A stretch of DNA of 64,000 nt from assembly GCA_026874595.1 (NCBI GenBank), contig CM049310.1, positions 28,567,058-28,631,057 of the forward strand. The letters are read 5' to 3'. Positions 53,101 through 57,662 of this stretch are shown one piece after another. Position 1 is the stretch's first letter. Each line of letters begins with the position of its first letter. The position numbers and the translations under genes are program-made. Source of the stretch: Sipunculus nudus (Eukaryota; Annelida; Sipuncula; Golfingiida; Sipunculidae). Below the pieces are notes generated by a model, which was not told the origin of the DNA, ran no database searches, and saw nothing but the letters and a program-made list of their open reading frames with translations.

Positions 53101-53610
53101 ATGCCTCTGCTGTTCTGGTTCCCCTCTACCACCACGCCTCACTACTGGCGCTCCTTCTCTTCCATCAGGTCTCTGCGAGTCTGGACCCATCTCAGATGTC
53201 TCGGCCCTAGTACGAGACACCTCGGGGTCACTAGTTTTACTACGGTCATTTCGATTAGAACTTAATATATGTTGCTCATCCTGTTCTGTTGCTGGGCGTG
53301 CTTTATTCTTATGCCCCATGTCACTCATAGAATACTGCCGCTTTAGTTCTTTGCCTTGCAGGCTGCCAGTTCTAGTTACGGGAGGTCTCTCAGGTTTATT
53401 TTCTTTCTCAGAACTTTGACCGCTGTCAGGCCCCTTCTCTGAGAAGCGGTCCCTGCGCTCCAGTGTGGGTGTTTCACCTTTGATAGAAGATGTGTCACTT
53501 CCTGTGTCCACATCCAAAGCAACGGGTTTAGCCATTCCCCCGTGATACCACTGGCCTGTTTTGACCAGGATTTCTTGCTTTTTACGACATAGGTTACACG
53601 CCCACACAGT
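4941..53610 (-). CDS. RIMS: RIM active-zone scaffold protein, partial gene (22 exons, 3' part)
   Basis: RIM sits in the presynaptic active zone. It tethers Rab3-bearing vesicles, primes them through Munc13, and recruits calcium channels through its PDZ domain and RIM-binding protein. Twenty-two exons join with consistent phases into 1561 codons plus stop. From the first codon in this window the order is: zinc-finger C-terminal half (CNLCRKKQE), charged linker, pre-PDZ block (RNDSLSSD), PDZ (about residues 604-717), C2A (776-908), basic Ser-rich linker with RRQLPQIP (about 1111-1118), and C2B (about 1375-1535) with a short tail. The Rab3-binding helix, the first zinc-finger cysteines and the start codon lie upstream of 53610. 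Vertebrate RIM1/2 are of similar length. The match to RIM in domain order and in many short conserved blocks is very strong. Whether the species has one or two RIM genes cannot be told from here. Confidence 0.96.
5930..5960. repeat. (GT)n microsatellite
   Basis: About 30 bp of GT with one GC interruption, followed by TATATA and a T run. Confidence 0.95.
6589..8536. mobile_element. 1.9-kb dispersed repeat, copy 1 (hairpin-ended)
   Basis: This copy aligns along its whole length with 27309-29190. It begins AAAACAAGTGACCC and has CTCAGCTGA just inside. It ends with a hairpin AGCTCAGATGAC-TTATA-GTCAGCTGAGCT followed by AA. Inner landmarks shared by both copies include a G-rich block, CCCATAACTTCAA, and CTCAAAGGAACNAAGTC. 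No long ORF is present. CTCAGCTGA near the start is inverted as TCAGCTGAG at the end. Such subterminal inverted repeats with a 3' hairpin resemble non-autonomous Helitron-like (Helentron) elements, but the class is an inference. Confidence 0.8.
8691..8830 (-). CDS. RIMS: RIM exon: C2B middle
   Basis: A 140-nt exon between acceptor ttgcag and donor gtatgt, phase 1 in and 0 out. It encodes APYVKVYLMEGKHC, KTTIARRTLDPLYQQQL and ending KILQ, the central strands of C2B. Vertebrate RIMs have APYVKVYLL and ARKTLDPLYQQ at this place. The loop positions that bind calcium in synaptotagmin C2 domains are not acidic, as is usual for RIM C2B, which binds phosphoinositide and other partners instead. Confidence 0.96.
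8831..9999 (-). other. RIM intron, no feature seen
   Basis: AT-rich intron between two C2B exons. No repeat, alternative exon or other gene was recognised. Confidence 0.8.
10000..10217 (-). CDS. RIMS: RIM exon: C2B N-terminal part
   Basis: A 218-nt exon, acceptor catag and donor gtacac, phase 2 in and 1 out. It encodes the block just before and at the start of C2B: QFGDFIEGLGPSQLVGRQ, GEIQLGL, then LEVEVIRARGL and KPGAKILP. Vertebrate RIMs carry QFSDFLDGLGPAQLVGRQ here, so this is among the best conserved stretches of the window. Confidence 0.97.
10218..11637 (-). other. RIM intron, no clear feature
   Basis: AT-rich intron. Short ORFs on both strands (10552-10758, 11094-11303) have no recognisable family and no paired splice sites. 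Nothing else was seen. Confidence 0.75.
11638..11782 (-). CDS. RIMS: RIM exon: STDGS linker before C2B
   Basis: A 145-nt exon with acceptor gcgtcag and donor gtaagt, phase 1 in and 2 out. It encodes GGKKPRSSFQRSEEVG, MIRQTSKDSTDGSIGS and a Ser-rich end. Vertebrate RIMs have a matching GGxKKLRST-QRSTETG, then RQASRESTDGSMNS. The glutamate before GG is formed across the junction with the previous exon, matching the TEGG of vertebrate RIM. A minisatellite begins only about a dozen bases upstream of the acceptor. Confidence 0.95.
11795..12215. repeat. 52-bp minisatellite abutting a RIM splice acceptor
   Basis: About eight copies of a 52-bp unit with the landmarks AAAGCATGACTTACATGGTC, AGTTACAC and TGCCCACCACCAAGAGG. 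The copy nearest the exon is the most diverged and lies about a dozen bases from the acceptor at 11783-11785. The array therefore occupies the region where the polypyrimidine tract and branch point of this intron should be. The unit does not contain the exon sequence itself. Confidence 0.9.
12216..13746 (-). other. Part of RIM intron, no gene seen
   Basis: AT-rich intron sequence with an alternating TA and ATATT palindromic stretch around 12755-12835. No exon or mobile element with clear ends was recognised. Confidence 0.75.
13749..15134. mobile_element. 1.4-kb DNA transposon derivative with 25-bp TIRs and TA duplication
   Basis: The ends are inverted repeats of 25 bp that differ at one base. 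The left end reads CTGTAAAATCTCC then ACTTAAAACCGC, and the right end is its reverse complement. TA stands directly outside each end (13747-13748 and 15135-15136), as expected for Tc1/mariner/pogo-type target duplication. TTAAAACCGCA-like motifs recur three times near the left end and again at the right. The interior is richer in CpG than the flanks. The interior ORFs are short (14425-14634, 14934-15119) and show no transposase motif I recognise, so it is probably non-autonomous. Confidence 0.85.
15137..15753 (-). other. Part of RIM intron, no feature seen
   Basis: AT-rich intron sequence between the TIR element and the next exon. Nothing recognised. Confidence 0.8.
15754..16004 (-). CDS. RIMS: RIM exon: SLGYKVAALVGLSKKS block
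   Basis: A 251-nt exon with acceptor tttcag and donor gtaagc, phase 2 in and 1 out. It encodes RSMSNSDVVGYEKNDGSISD, then GRKRRPSLGYKVAALVGL and SKKSSSTSQLAAT. The vertebrate counterpart has STSISGDMYSLEKNDGSQSD, GKKRRSSIGAKMVAIVGLSRKSRSTSQL. This conserved basic Ser-rich block lies between the C2 domains. Confidence 0.95.
16005..17080 (-). other. RIM intron, minor duplication only
   Basis: An AT-rich intron holding a short imperfect direct duplication around 16565-16635 (CACAGGCACAAATCT and variant). No exon recognised. Confidence 0.75.
17081..17213 (-). CDS. RIMS: RIM exon: acidic SDxS linker
   Basis: A 133-nt exon with acceptor cttcag and donor gtttgt, phase 1 in and 2 out. It encodes DISDDAMQSDASETSDMSEI, then ISIKSTQSERPRRKL. 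Vertebrate RIMs show a similar SDSDVSDVSAVSRTSS stretch ending MSVQSERPRGNRKI, which anchors the assignment. The donor is weaker than most in this gene. Confidence 0.93.
17214..17986 (-). other. RIM intron, no feature seen
   Basis: AT-rich intron. The plus-strand ORF at 17697-17918 shows no recognisable family and no splice context. Confidence 0.75.
17987..18196 (-). CDS. RIMS: RIM exon: DLEERARQMKIRM coiled linker
   Basis: A 210-nt exon with acceptor ctcag and donor gtgagc, phase 1 in and 1 out. It encodes DLEERARQMKIRMNQCRHGA, ASDSEAIFHSRRRQRGS and an Arg-rich tail. Vertebrate RIMs have LDLEERTRQMKLKMNKYKQ followed by a short Ser/Asp stretch here. The Arg-rich end (about 20 basic residues in 35) is more extreme than in vertebrates. 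Confidence 0.94.
18197..19526 (-). other. RIM intron, no feature seen
   Basis: AT-rich intron. ORFs at 18043-18324 and 18847-19035 are antisense shadows or intronic and have no domain signature. Confidence 0.75.
19527..19738 (-). CDS. RIMS: RIM exon: RQLPQIP motif, RIM-BP binding segment
   Basis: A 212-nt exon with acceptor ttccag and donor gtaagc, phase 2 in and 1 out. It encodes a polar stretch, then TPTSTPSPKRRQLPQIPMQA. Vertebrate RIMs carry SSTPV-GRRGRQLPQLPPKG at the same place. The R-x-L-P-x-x-P motif there is the known ligand of RIM-binding-protein SH3 domains, which links RIM to presynaptic calcium channels. Conservation of the motif suggests that this link exists here too. Confidence 0.95.
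19739..21104 (-). other. RIM intron, no feature seen
   Basis: AT-rich intron. No exon, repeat array or mobile element recognised. Confidence 0.75.
21105..21285 (-). CDS. RIMS: RIM exon: RSRSKSPD linker
   Basis: A 181-nt exon with acceptor cacag and donor gtaaga, phase 1 in and 2 out. It encodes AMAGDEQLIQMEKGGRRGRS and APRSRSKSPDPRQPVPDPMS. The segment is poorly conserved but has the RS-rich character of the vertebrate inter-C2 linker. Assignment rests on strand, splice sites and phases that fit both neighbours, provided the longer form of the preceding exon is used. Confidence 0.88.
21286..25199 (-). other. RIM intron, possible unassigned exon
   Basis: An intron of 3.9 kb. A minus-strand ORF at 22249-22464 preceded by ttttag could be an alternative exon, but I found no fitting donor (see findings). 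A second ORF pair at 23309-23586 has no recognisable family. The remainder is AT-rich with nothing identified. Confidence 0.6.
25200..25343 (-). CDS. RIMS: RIM exon after C2A, with two possible donors
   Basis: With acceptor ttttag the exon starts in the required phase 1 and encodes LSPFRRGDGASLSSSASPIT, SDYSDTGSDLRVRVIKKVTR and RANHHMA. The distal donor gtgtgt at 25199 leaves phase 1, which fits the next exon (21105-21285). A better donor, gtgaga after CTCAGG (exon end at 25249), leaves phase 0 and does not fit that exon. Either the longer form is the main one or a further exon exists. Alternative splicing in this region is common in vertebrate RIMs. Confidence 0.82.
25344..26779 (-). other. 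RIM intron, no feature seen
   Basis: AT-rich intron. Plus-strand ORFs at 26131-26391 and 26484-26678 have no recognisable family and no splice partners. Confidence 0.75.
26780..26900 (-). CDS. RIMS: RIM exon: SDSDISEFDFDD block after C2A
   Basis: A 121-nt exon with acceptor cttcag and donor gtaagt, phase 0 in and 1 out. It encodes RRTDSYGQEFLSPPGSVKRH followed by SDSDISEFDFDDSIGLAP. Vertebrate RIMs have KRISDSEVSDYDCDDGIGVV at this position, so the assignment is secure. Confidence 0.94.
26901..29271 (-). other. RIM intron filled by a 1.9-kb repeat
   Basis: Most of this intron is copy 2 of the hairpin-ended dispersed repeat (27309-29190). The remaining flanks are AT-rich without features. 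Confidence 0.85.
27309..29190. mobile_element. 1.9-kb dispersed repeat, copy 2 (hairpin-ended)
   Basis: Same orientation as copy 1 at 6589-8536 and alignable throughout with many substitutions and small indels. It begins AAAACAAGGGACCCATGGGT, where GACCCATGGGTC is a perfect palindrome, then CGGCGCTCAGCTGA. It ends with the GCTCAGATGAC-TTATA-GTCAGCTGAGC hairpin and TAA. GGACGGACGACGGACAAAGG precedes the hairpin. The plus-strand ORF at 27527-27751 is short and hydrophobic with no family, so the element is presumably non-autonomous. Confidence 0.82.
29272..29373 (-). CDS. RIMS: RIM exon: end of C2A
   Basis: A 102-nt exon, phase 0 in and out, with acceptor tttgcag and donor gtcagt. It encodes VVIDLASADLYDDPQWYPLR, the last C2A strands; the vertebrate protein has ILIELETALLDDEPHWYKLQ. 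Its 3' splice site and first 18 nt are repeated three more times upstream in the intron (29374-29550). Confidence 0.96.
29356..29550. repeat. 49-bp tandem array containing a RIM 3' splice site
   Basis: Four near-identical copies of a 49-bp unit. Read on the minus strand, each holds the intron end (GGATTTTGCAG) followed by the first 18 nt of the exon (GTGGTGATAGACTTGGC). The genuine junction is the copy at 29374-29376; the extra acceptors are at 29423-29425, 29472-29474 and 29521-29523. A fifth, degenerate partial copy follows to about 29570. Entry at any extra acceptor meets a stop within about nine codons (for example ...GACTTGGCTTAA). Confidence 0.93.
29738..29903 (-). CDS. RIMS: RIM exon: C2A core
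   Basis: A 166-nt exon with acceptor gaaag and donor gtaagg, phase 2 in and 0 out. It encodes EKSKRRTKTVAGTLEPKWNQ, TFIYSPLKHSDIQNRGLEIT and VYDYDRIGSGEYVGE. The SKRRTKTV and TLEPKWNQTFIYSP blocks are the clearest C2A signatures of RIM. Loop 3 reads D-Y-D-R-I-G, keeping two acidic residues that vertebrate RIM C2A has lost (see findings). Confidence 0.97.
30285..31125. repeat. 59-bp tandem array containing a RIM 5' splice site
   Basis: Fourteen copies of a 59-bp unit, of which the first is the real exon end. Read on the minus strand, each unit carries about 35 bp of exon (encoding NPYCKMYLLPDR) and about 24 bp of intron (gtaaggccataaagaaacag). Splice-site cores sit at 31084, 31025, 30966, 30907, 30848, 30789, 30732, 30673, 30614, 30555, 30496, 30438, 30379 and 30320. 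Eleven keep GTAAGG, one has GC (30673), and two have GTTAGG. Copies are nearly identical next to the exon and grow more diverged away from it. Confidence 0.95.
31090..31220 (-). CDS. RIMS: RIM exon: start of C2A
   Basis: A 131-nt exon with acceptor ttgcag and donor gtaagg, phase 0 in and 2 out. It encodes VKMIYDAPSYQLIVTVLGAQ, ELPARDNGQNRNPYCKMYLL and PDR, the first strands of C2A; vertebrate RIMs have QLIVTILGAKDLPSREDGRPRNPYVKIYFLPDR. The final codon is completed by the next exon (AG+T, Ser). Its 3' end and donor are copied 13 more times in the following intron. Confidence 0.97.
31221..31786 (-). other. RIM intron, no feature seen
   Basis: AT-rich intron just upstream of C2A. Nothing recognised. 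Confidence 0.8.
31787..31914 (-). CDS. RIMS: RIM exon: PSVTITSPGSPG linker before C2A
   Basis: A 128-nt exon with acceptor tttcag and donor gtaaca, phase 1 in and 0 out. It encodes VLRRQRPSVTITSPGSPGTT and ends HSPQLGGKIQ. Vertebrate RIMs have RPSISVTSPMSPG and then QLSVKLWYD at the C2A start, which matches this order. Confidence 0.94.
31915..33040 (-). other. RIM intron, no feature seen
   Basis: AT-rich intron. A short GTGCACCGCAC palindromic stretch lies near 32576. No exon or element recognised. Confidence 0.75.
33041..33087 (-). CDS. RIMS: RIM micro-exon after PDZ
   Basis: A 47-nt exon with acceptor attacag and donor gtaggt, phase 2 in and 1 out. It encodes GEIPPGITEPAGAEA. Vertebrate RIMs continue the PDZ domain with GDIPRIPDSTHAQ, so the GEIPP start fits. 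Too short to be found by ORF length alone; it is supported by both phases. Confidence 0.9.
33088..33809 (-). other. RIM intron, no feature seen
   Basis: AT-rich intron. Nothing recognised. Confidence 0.8.
33810..33933 (-). CDS. RIMS: RIM exon: PDZ C-terminal half
   Basis: A 124-nt exon with acceptor ccacag and donor gtgagt, phase 1 in and 2 out. It encodes DEVIEWNGRNFKGATFEEVY, DIIMESKQEPQVELIVERKL. Vertebrate RIMs have DEVLEWNGRLLQGATFEEVYNIILESKPEPQVELVVSRPIG. This is the second half of the PDZ domain, which binds calcium-channel and ELKS C-termini. Confidence 0.97.
33934..34392 (-). other. RIM intron, no feature seen
   Basis: Intron within the PDZ domain. TGACCTTGACAT is repeated near 33953-34004 on the plus strand. 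Nothing else recognised. Confidence 0.8.
34393..34500 (-). CDS. RIMS: RIM exon: PDZ core
   Basis: A 108-nt exon with acceptor ttgcag and donor gtcaga, phase 1 in and 1 out. It encodes LKVIGGKTAEDGHLGAFITK and VKRGSIADTVGHLHA. With the previous exon it forms the carboxylate-binding loop (GLKVIGG) of the PDZ domain. Vertebrate RIMs have LKVVGGKMTESGRLCAFITKVKKGSLADTVGHLRPG. Confidence 0.97.
34501..37508 (-). other. RIM intron, no feature seen
   Basis: A 3-kb AT-rich intron. ORFs at 34797-35060 and 36939-37198 have no family, and the latter pair overlaps on both strands. Nothing else recognised. Confidence 0.75.
37509..37617 (-). CDS. RIMS: RIM exon: HPVTWQP, start of PDZ
   Basis: A 109-nt exon with acceptor atgcag and donor gtgagt, phase 0 in and 1 out. 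It encodes HPVTWQPAADGRKLMGHMIL and KKSMEGTGHKDTGAIL. Vertebrate RIMs have HPVTWQPSKDGDRLIGRILLNKRLKDGSVPRDSGALLG. Short and devoid of a local start codon, it was identified by homology and by phase. Confidence 0.97.
37618..40171 (-). other. RIM intron, no feature seen
   Basis: A 2.5-kb AT-rich intron. An ORF at 38565-38750 on the plus strand has no family. Nothing else recognised. Confidence 0.75.
40172..40368 (-). CDS. RIMS: RIM exon: WSEPQIKDSGIDT block
   Basis: A 197-nt exon with acceptor ttgtag and donor gtactg, phase 1 in and 0 out. It encodes ELESTDHTQKPAELSEAKKK, MVRFGRGEGRSMEDESGWSE and PQIKDSGIDTGLSSSNQTIN. Vertebrate RIMs have EWSEPQIKDSGVDTCSSTTLNEE directly before HPVTWQP, the same order as here. 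Longer ORFs run antisense to it (40192-40455), but homology and phase leave no doubt about the strand. Confidence 0.96.
41760..41880. repeat. (AC)n tract and TACATA array
   Basis: Ten AC dinucleotides at 41760-41779, then after about 40 bp an array of ATATACAT units to 41870. Confidence 0.9.
42690..42776 (-). repeat. tRNA-derived SINE head
   Basis: On the minus strand from 42776 the sequence reads GGGGTAGGATGTAGCCTAGT then GGTTAAGGCGTCAGACC. This resembles the 5' half of a tRNA, with an A box (TAGCCTAGTGG) and the GTGGTTAAGGCG of leucine or serine tRNAs. A B-box-like AGTTGGAACCC follows about 50 bp on (42711-42720). It lacks a proper acceptor stem and anticodon arm, so it is not a functional tRNA. 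The extent of the SINE body towards lower coordinates is not clear. Confidence 0.65.
43963..43996. mobile_element. 3'-end fragment of the 1.9-kb repeat
   Basis: Contains GCAGCTCAGATGACATATAG followed by TCAGCTGAGCTTA, the terminal hairpin of the family with one loop change. Sequence just upstream (about 43860-43960) may belong to a diverged member, but the 5' end was not found. Confidence 0.65.
45226..45509. mobile_element. MITE with about 30-bp terminal inverted repeats
   Basis: The left end reads TTAGGCCAAAAAAAAGG then TATGGTTCTGAGGCA. The right end is its inverse, TGCCTGAGAACCATACC then ATTTTTTTTGGCCTA. The element is about 284 bp, AT-rich, with no ORF of its own. The outer TTA/TAG could be a short target duplication, but this is ambiguous because the ends are palindromic. 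Superfamily not assigned. Confidence 0.8.
47796..48095 (+). pseudogene. Unrecognised plus-strand ORF with possible splice donor
   Basis: The ORF starts in frame at ATGGCGATCAAT and runs 99 codons; I recognise no family. Its composition is protein-like and less AT-rich than the surroundings (for example SRPGWHPCLYTQLNPTPVY, and DQYGLNPPQLSTLAVRLCAQ). Just before its stop, GAGCTACT is followed by gtaagtac, a good 5' splice site, so it could be an exon of a gene nested in the RIM intron or a relic of one. A 26-bp tandem duplication (about 47766-47817) at its start breaks the upstream frame that begins ATGGCTGCTCCC at 47713. It could also be part of an uncatalogued repeat. Confidence 0.35.
50410..50432 (-). 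other. G-quadruplex-like tract in the RIM transcript strand
   Basis: The plus strand has C runs of 8, 5 and 5 bases and a final CC, separated by single bases. On the minus strand, and so in the RIM pre-mRNA, these are G runs, compatible with a G-quadruplex. Confidence 0.55.
51105..51952 (-). CDS. RIMS: RIM exon: charged linker and RNDSLSSD block
   Basis: An 848-nt exon with acceptor tcctag and donor gtaagt, phase 2 in and 1 out. The first 190 residues are Arg/Glu-rich with repeated SREE-type segments. The end is strongly conserved: RQHLDPSSAV, ESMLRNDSLSSDPSDCVRPP, PPKPHKHKKGRKQRQASLSS and ESESVSEKG. Vertebrate RIMs have HHLDPSSAV, METMLRNDSLSSDQSESVRPPPPKPHK and ESESVSEKG. The PPPPKPHK stretch is Pro-rich and a plausible SH3 site. 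Confidence 0.97.
51953..52846 (-). other. RIM intron, no feature seen
   Basis: AT-rich intron between the two large linker exons. Nothing recognised. Confidence 0.8.
52847..53610 (-). CDS. RIMS: RIM exon: zinc finger second half and Arg-rich linker
   Basis: A 764-nt exon with acceptor tttcag and donor gtaatt, phase 0 in and 2 out. It opens TVWACNLCRKKQEILVKTGQ WYHGG, the last Cys pair and following helix of the RIM FYVE-like zinc finger, which together with the upstream helix recruits Munc13. Vertebrate RIMs have VMWVCNLCRKQQEILTKSGAWFY. The rest is a disordered Ser/Arg/Glu-rich linker (KRQYSMSDMGHKNKARP, REASRERHGSREDVRRRD). The GTG at 53607 is internal, not a start. Confidence 0.97.
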
Positions 53611-55423
53611 CTGAAAAATAAAGTAATCAAACCTTTACTGACACACACAGATGTATCACATTTGTATGGTACAACACATTTCTTCTAAATCCTAATATAA
53701 CCTTCCAAGCAGATCATGTATTTGATATTTAAATAGTTACAAAAACTTCATATTCCCCAATTTACACTGGATGTTTTATAAACTTATTTGTAAATGGTAT
53801 GTTTTTCCCCCTAAAAAAATCACCTAAAATGTATTCAGCCTTCTGAATTAAAGAGTTTTGATCCAACATACATGCAATTTCTTTGTTGTTTATTATTTGG
53901 CAATTCCTTTCAAAATGTACCAAAGAGTTACTTTCACTGGCCAAGTTGAATCTCTCCTAAAAAAATTCCTTGTTAAAGTTTATTACTGAAAATGATTTCC
54001 ATATTTTAAGGATGTGAAAAATGCTTTTTCACATATCATAACTTTTTAGTTTAGGAGAAGTTCAAATAGAGCACAGGGGGCACTACCACTACAAGAACAA
54101 CATGAAATAATGCAATCACACAACATTAAACTGCCCAGAGCTACTATGGAATGACAGACTTAAGCAAAAGTGAAATAACTGTGAAATGTCTTGAAGGAAG
54201 GCAAGAGTAGTGAAATAATAGTCAGTAAAGACAATACAGTTCACTTTGTTTATATTCTTATTACTGGTTAAAGGATAAATGGGATTTATTTTTTCAACAG
54301 ACATTTTCTTAAGTCCACTTTTGAAACAGAGATTTATTACTGTAATATGTACTTAATTAATACTATAACTCCAAGTATCACATTTAAAACAGAAAGATAT
54401 ATTCTTACTATTCCAGGGTATTTTATTTGAGAAAAGTTAACCTGGAGTATAAAATTTGCTACCTGATGCATGGACACATGGCACATGTTTATACTTCATA
54501 CAGCGGATGAAAATTTCAACAATTTTTAATGATGCATTTAACAACAGTGTATTAATATTAGTTTATTACCAGTACAATTCTGATGCCAGAGAAGGACTAG
54601 TCAGCTAGAGGAGTAATCATGTAAACATGGATAATTTTTCATGTGAGCGTGGGGTGGGAGGGCATATTATCTGTGTTAAAGAGCGACAGGCATGAGGTGA
54701 TGATGGTCATAATGTTCCCTGCATGCTGGGTGCCTGTAAAGTGCAACGGTCAAACATGCATGTCCCCATTATTGTTATCGCTTTGTCATAGACACCGAAT
54801 AACAGCTGACAGCTGAGTGTATACTGACTCAGTGTGCTTACTCATTGTTATCAATGTTCACTCATTATTTGATGATGGTGGCACAAATCGGGACCAGTCT
54901 GATTGCTATACAACCTGATCACACCCTTAACAGTGAGTTCTTAAAACCATGACTGAACAAACAACTTAGGGGGAGGGTGATGAGGCCCCATCTGTCTCCA
55001 GGGAATGTAAAATAATATCAATCACGTTTATTGTAATGACATTACACGAAGTATGTCGAATGCATCATTAGTGATATCTGGGACACTAAATAATCCCATA
55101 CTATCCTTAAAATTACAGTTTACAGTGAAACTTTCCACTGGCCACTTCTTAACATGGGCACCTCTGTATTTCAGACACTTGGTCCTGTGAACAGTAGATA
55201 CCTAACTTGGTACATATTTCTATGTCCTATCTAATACAGACACTCTTCTTTATGGTCAAAACCAAAGTCCCTTATATTCAACTCTTGATCTGTTATTTAC
55301 ACAAGCAATTATGATAAATAAATAAATAAATCCACACAGACTAATATGTATAAATATTATACATCTAATCACAGGTAATTTTTGTGTGAACAACATCTAC
55401 CTAGAAGAGTGCAAAGCAAATTG
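53611..55423 (-). other. RIM intron upstream of the zinc-finger exon, no exon seen
   Basis: I searched both strands by eye for the first zinc-finger half (a C-x2-C, C-x2-C pattern ending CARCGGRV) and found none. AT-rich with no other recognised feature. Confidence 0.7.
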
Positions 55424-55811
55424 TGTAGCGTGTTTGGGGGCAGGGTACCAGTCTAATTTGAGAGGGAGGGGGCCAGTCTTCATATAACGTCGTCAGGACG
55501 TTGTTCTTTGGCATGAGCCAGGGAGAGAGGAACGCAGGGCGGTGTAAGCCAGGAGCTACAGGCTTGACTGATGTTGTGTCCTTCTGTTGCCGTGAGGGAC
55601 ACGCAGCAGGCCGCTGTGAAGGCAGTTTAGATAAGTATTAAGTGTTGTATTAAACTTATTGTTACTGTTGACCTGTGTTAGTTGATTCTCCTCTCGCCAA
55701 AGCAAAAACCCCCCTCCCTCTAATTTTGTTAAGCCCGGTTTATCGCTCAGTCAGGAAGCTTGCGGGGTATATGTACCTCCCCAGGACTTGGGAAGTCAGA
55801 AAAGTGGTACA
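55424..55811 (+). repeat. 5' LTR
   Basis: Begins TGTAGCGTG and ends GTGGTACA, so the termini are TGTA and TACA. It aligns with 58381-58770 throughout. A CATATAACG stretch could act as a TATA region and TATTAAAC near 55640 as a polyadenylation signal; both are inferences. Confidence 0.92.
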
Positions 55812-55812
55812 T

Positions 55813-55831
55813 TGGCGCCTTAACGTGGGGC
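55813..55831 (+). promoter_or_regulatory. Primer-binding site, tRNA-Lys-like
   Basis: One base after the LTR the sequence reads TGGCGCCTTAACGTGGGGC. It matches the 3' end complement of lysine tRNA (the Lys1,2 type, TGGCGCCCAACGTGGGGC) except for TT replacing C. It would prime minus-strand cDNA synthesis. Confidence 0.75.
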
Positions 55832-56492
55832 TGGAAGTGCTTTCCTGGCTGATTTTGGCTTGTAAACTTGGCAAGAGGCAGAACAACAGGTCAACTGGAC
55901 TGGGTGATGTCACAGCAGGTCTTGCTGAGCACTCGGTATTGTTGCATTAATCTGTGAGCCTCACAATTAACAGGGAATAAATTGTTGCAGCATGAGTGAC
56001 AAAATATGAATTCTCAGTCAGTTTGGATAGAATTTGATTCTGTTTTTGTATTGATTTGTTAACCAGCCTGTATGGCTGGTTGATAAGCTGAGACACAGCC
56101 TCGATCTGGGACTCAGATTGAGTTAGCGTGTATTTAATTGGCTCTTGTGATAGAGCAGAACATTATCTGTAAATTACATTTAATTTTATTTTTGTGATTT
56201 AATCAGTTTTATTTTATATTGTTGGCAATAAAGCTACATTGTTGATGCTGTGATTTTGTATGGTAAAGTGTTAAATCATTGGTTCTTGTTGATAAGTACA
56301 TTAATAGAGGTCTGTAAGTAGCATAGCGTAAAAGATTTTTGTGACTGGAGATGCATATATATTATATAGCATAATCTGTGTTATTTTATAACATAGTGAT
56401 TACAGTAGATACTTGTATATAAGTCGACCTCCCAGATAAGAGGAGGGTTACTGTAAATTGAAAACCTTGTTTGACTAGCTATATAGTTTAGA
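55832..56492 (+). other. Retrotransposon leader
   Basis: Untranslated leader between the primer-binding site and gag. The short ORF at 55675-55950 spans the LTR and leader and is not a known gene. Confidence 0.6.
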
Positions 56493-57662
56493 ATGACCAG
56501 CCCAAGTGAACAGTGGTTAGGTGAGTTGACTCCTGGTGGGCATGGGGAGCACTACCCCTCTATAGCACAAGATGAGTCATATGTTACTGTGGATCAGACA
56601 GGTTTTGGGATGTGGCATTCCACAAACCCATTTTTGATGGACATGATACAAGCTGGACAGAATACGAACCCATTCTTGAGAGAAATAGAGCCACTTAGTC
56701 AGAGACAAACATCAATGGTACAGATAGTTGATGCGTCCCCCGTTTGTGCACTACCACCATTACCTATTATGCCATTATCACCAGGTTCTGTGTGTGAGAG
56801 ACTCTCCACAAAGAAACAAAAAGGACCAGACAGATTTGATGGTGAACAGGTGGAATGGGCAGATTTTGAGATTCACTTTGAGACCATAGCGGAGTGGAAT
56901 GGCTGGACAGAAGTAGAGAAGGCCGCGCCATGCAACTGGTTACATGTCTGCGGAGTAAAGCACTGAGGATACTAAGTGAAGTATCTGTTGGGAAACGGCA
57001 TGATTACTCGGCCCTGAAAGATGCCTGGGCTAAAAGGTTTGGTCCTCCATGCAAAGAGAGCATGTTTCGGGCTATGTTCCAAGAACATAACAGAGACACT
57101 GAAGAAACTTTATTGGATTATGGAAGTGAAGTCTCGCGTCTTGCGCAGAGGGCATATCCAGGTATTGGCAGTGATGCCATAGACTTAATAGCCAGAGACC
57201 AGTTTGTTAGAGGGTTGGGCGATATTGAAATGAAGAGACATGTGGATCTCTGTTGTCCATCCAGTCTGGAGGAAGCTGTTAGCCTCGCAAGGTCAGAACG
57301 TAAGTTTCAACCAAGGTCAGCTGTAGGTGTAGCAGGGAAACAAACTCACGAACAGATACCACAGCTTCAAGAGCAGGTCAAGAAGTTCTCTGACTGAACA
57401 GGTAAACAAGCTATTGCAGATGTTGGCCGGAGATGGTCAACCGCGGTTAGCTGACCCCAGAGGTAGTAGTACGCGTGTGGTCAAAAGTAAAAGGACTTCA
57501 CCTCGGAGGAAGACCAGTTCAAATCGCGGACAGCATCAACTGTGTTTTGGTTGTGGCCAGCCTGGCCACTTCAAAAGGAATTGTCCAACAGGACAAAAGA
57601 AATCAGCGAATGAGACTAACCAGAAGAAGCAACGAGGGAGAGGCTTTCCCCAAAGCTCTTGA
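56493..57662 (+). pseudogene. gag: Retrotransposon gag, frameshifted
   Basis: Gag forms the particle that packages the element's RNA. The reading frame starts at 56493 and leaves its frame around 56915-56935. A second frame carries the capsid-like part (56894-57397, with WAKRFG and the typical Gag block FVRGL). The original frame resumes near 57390-57414 and carries a Lys/Arg-rich stretch and one zinc knuckle of the form C-x2-C-x4-H-x4-C (CFGCGQPGHFKRNC), ending at 57662. At least two small indels therefore break it. It is not an intact gene, and no restored frame is given. Confidence 0.85.

Noticed and set aside
53071-53648. ORFs in other frames over the zinc-finger exon
   Set aside because: Shadows of the confirmed RIM frame, which matches CNLCRKKQE and has consistent splice phases.
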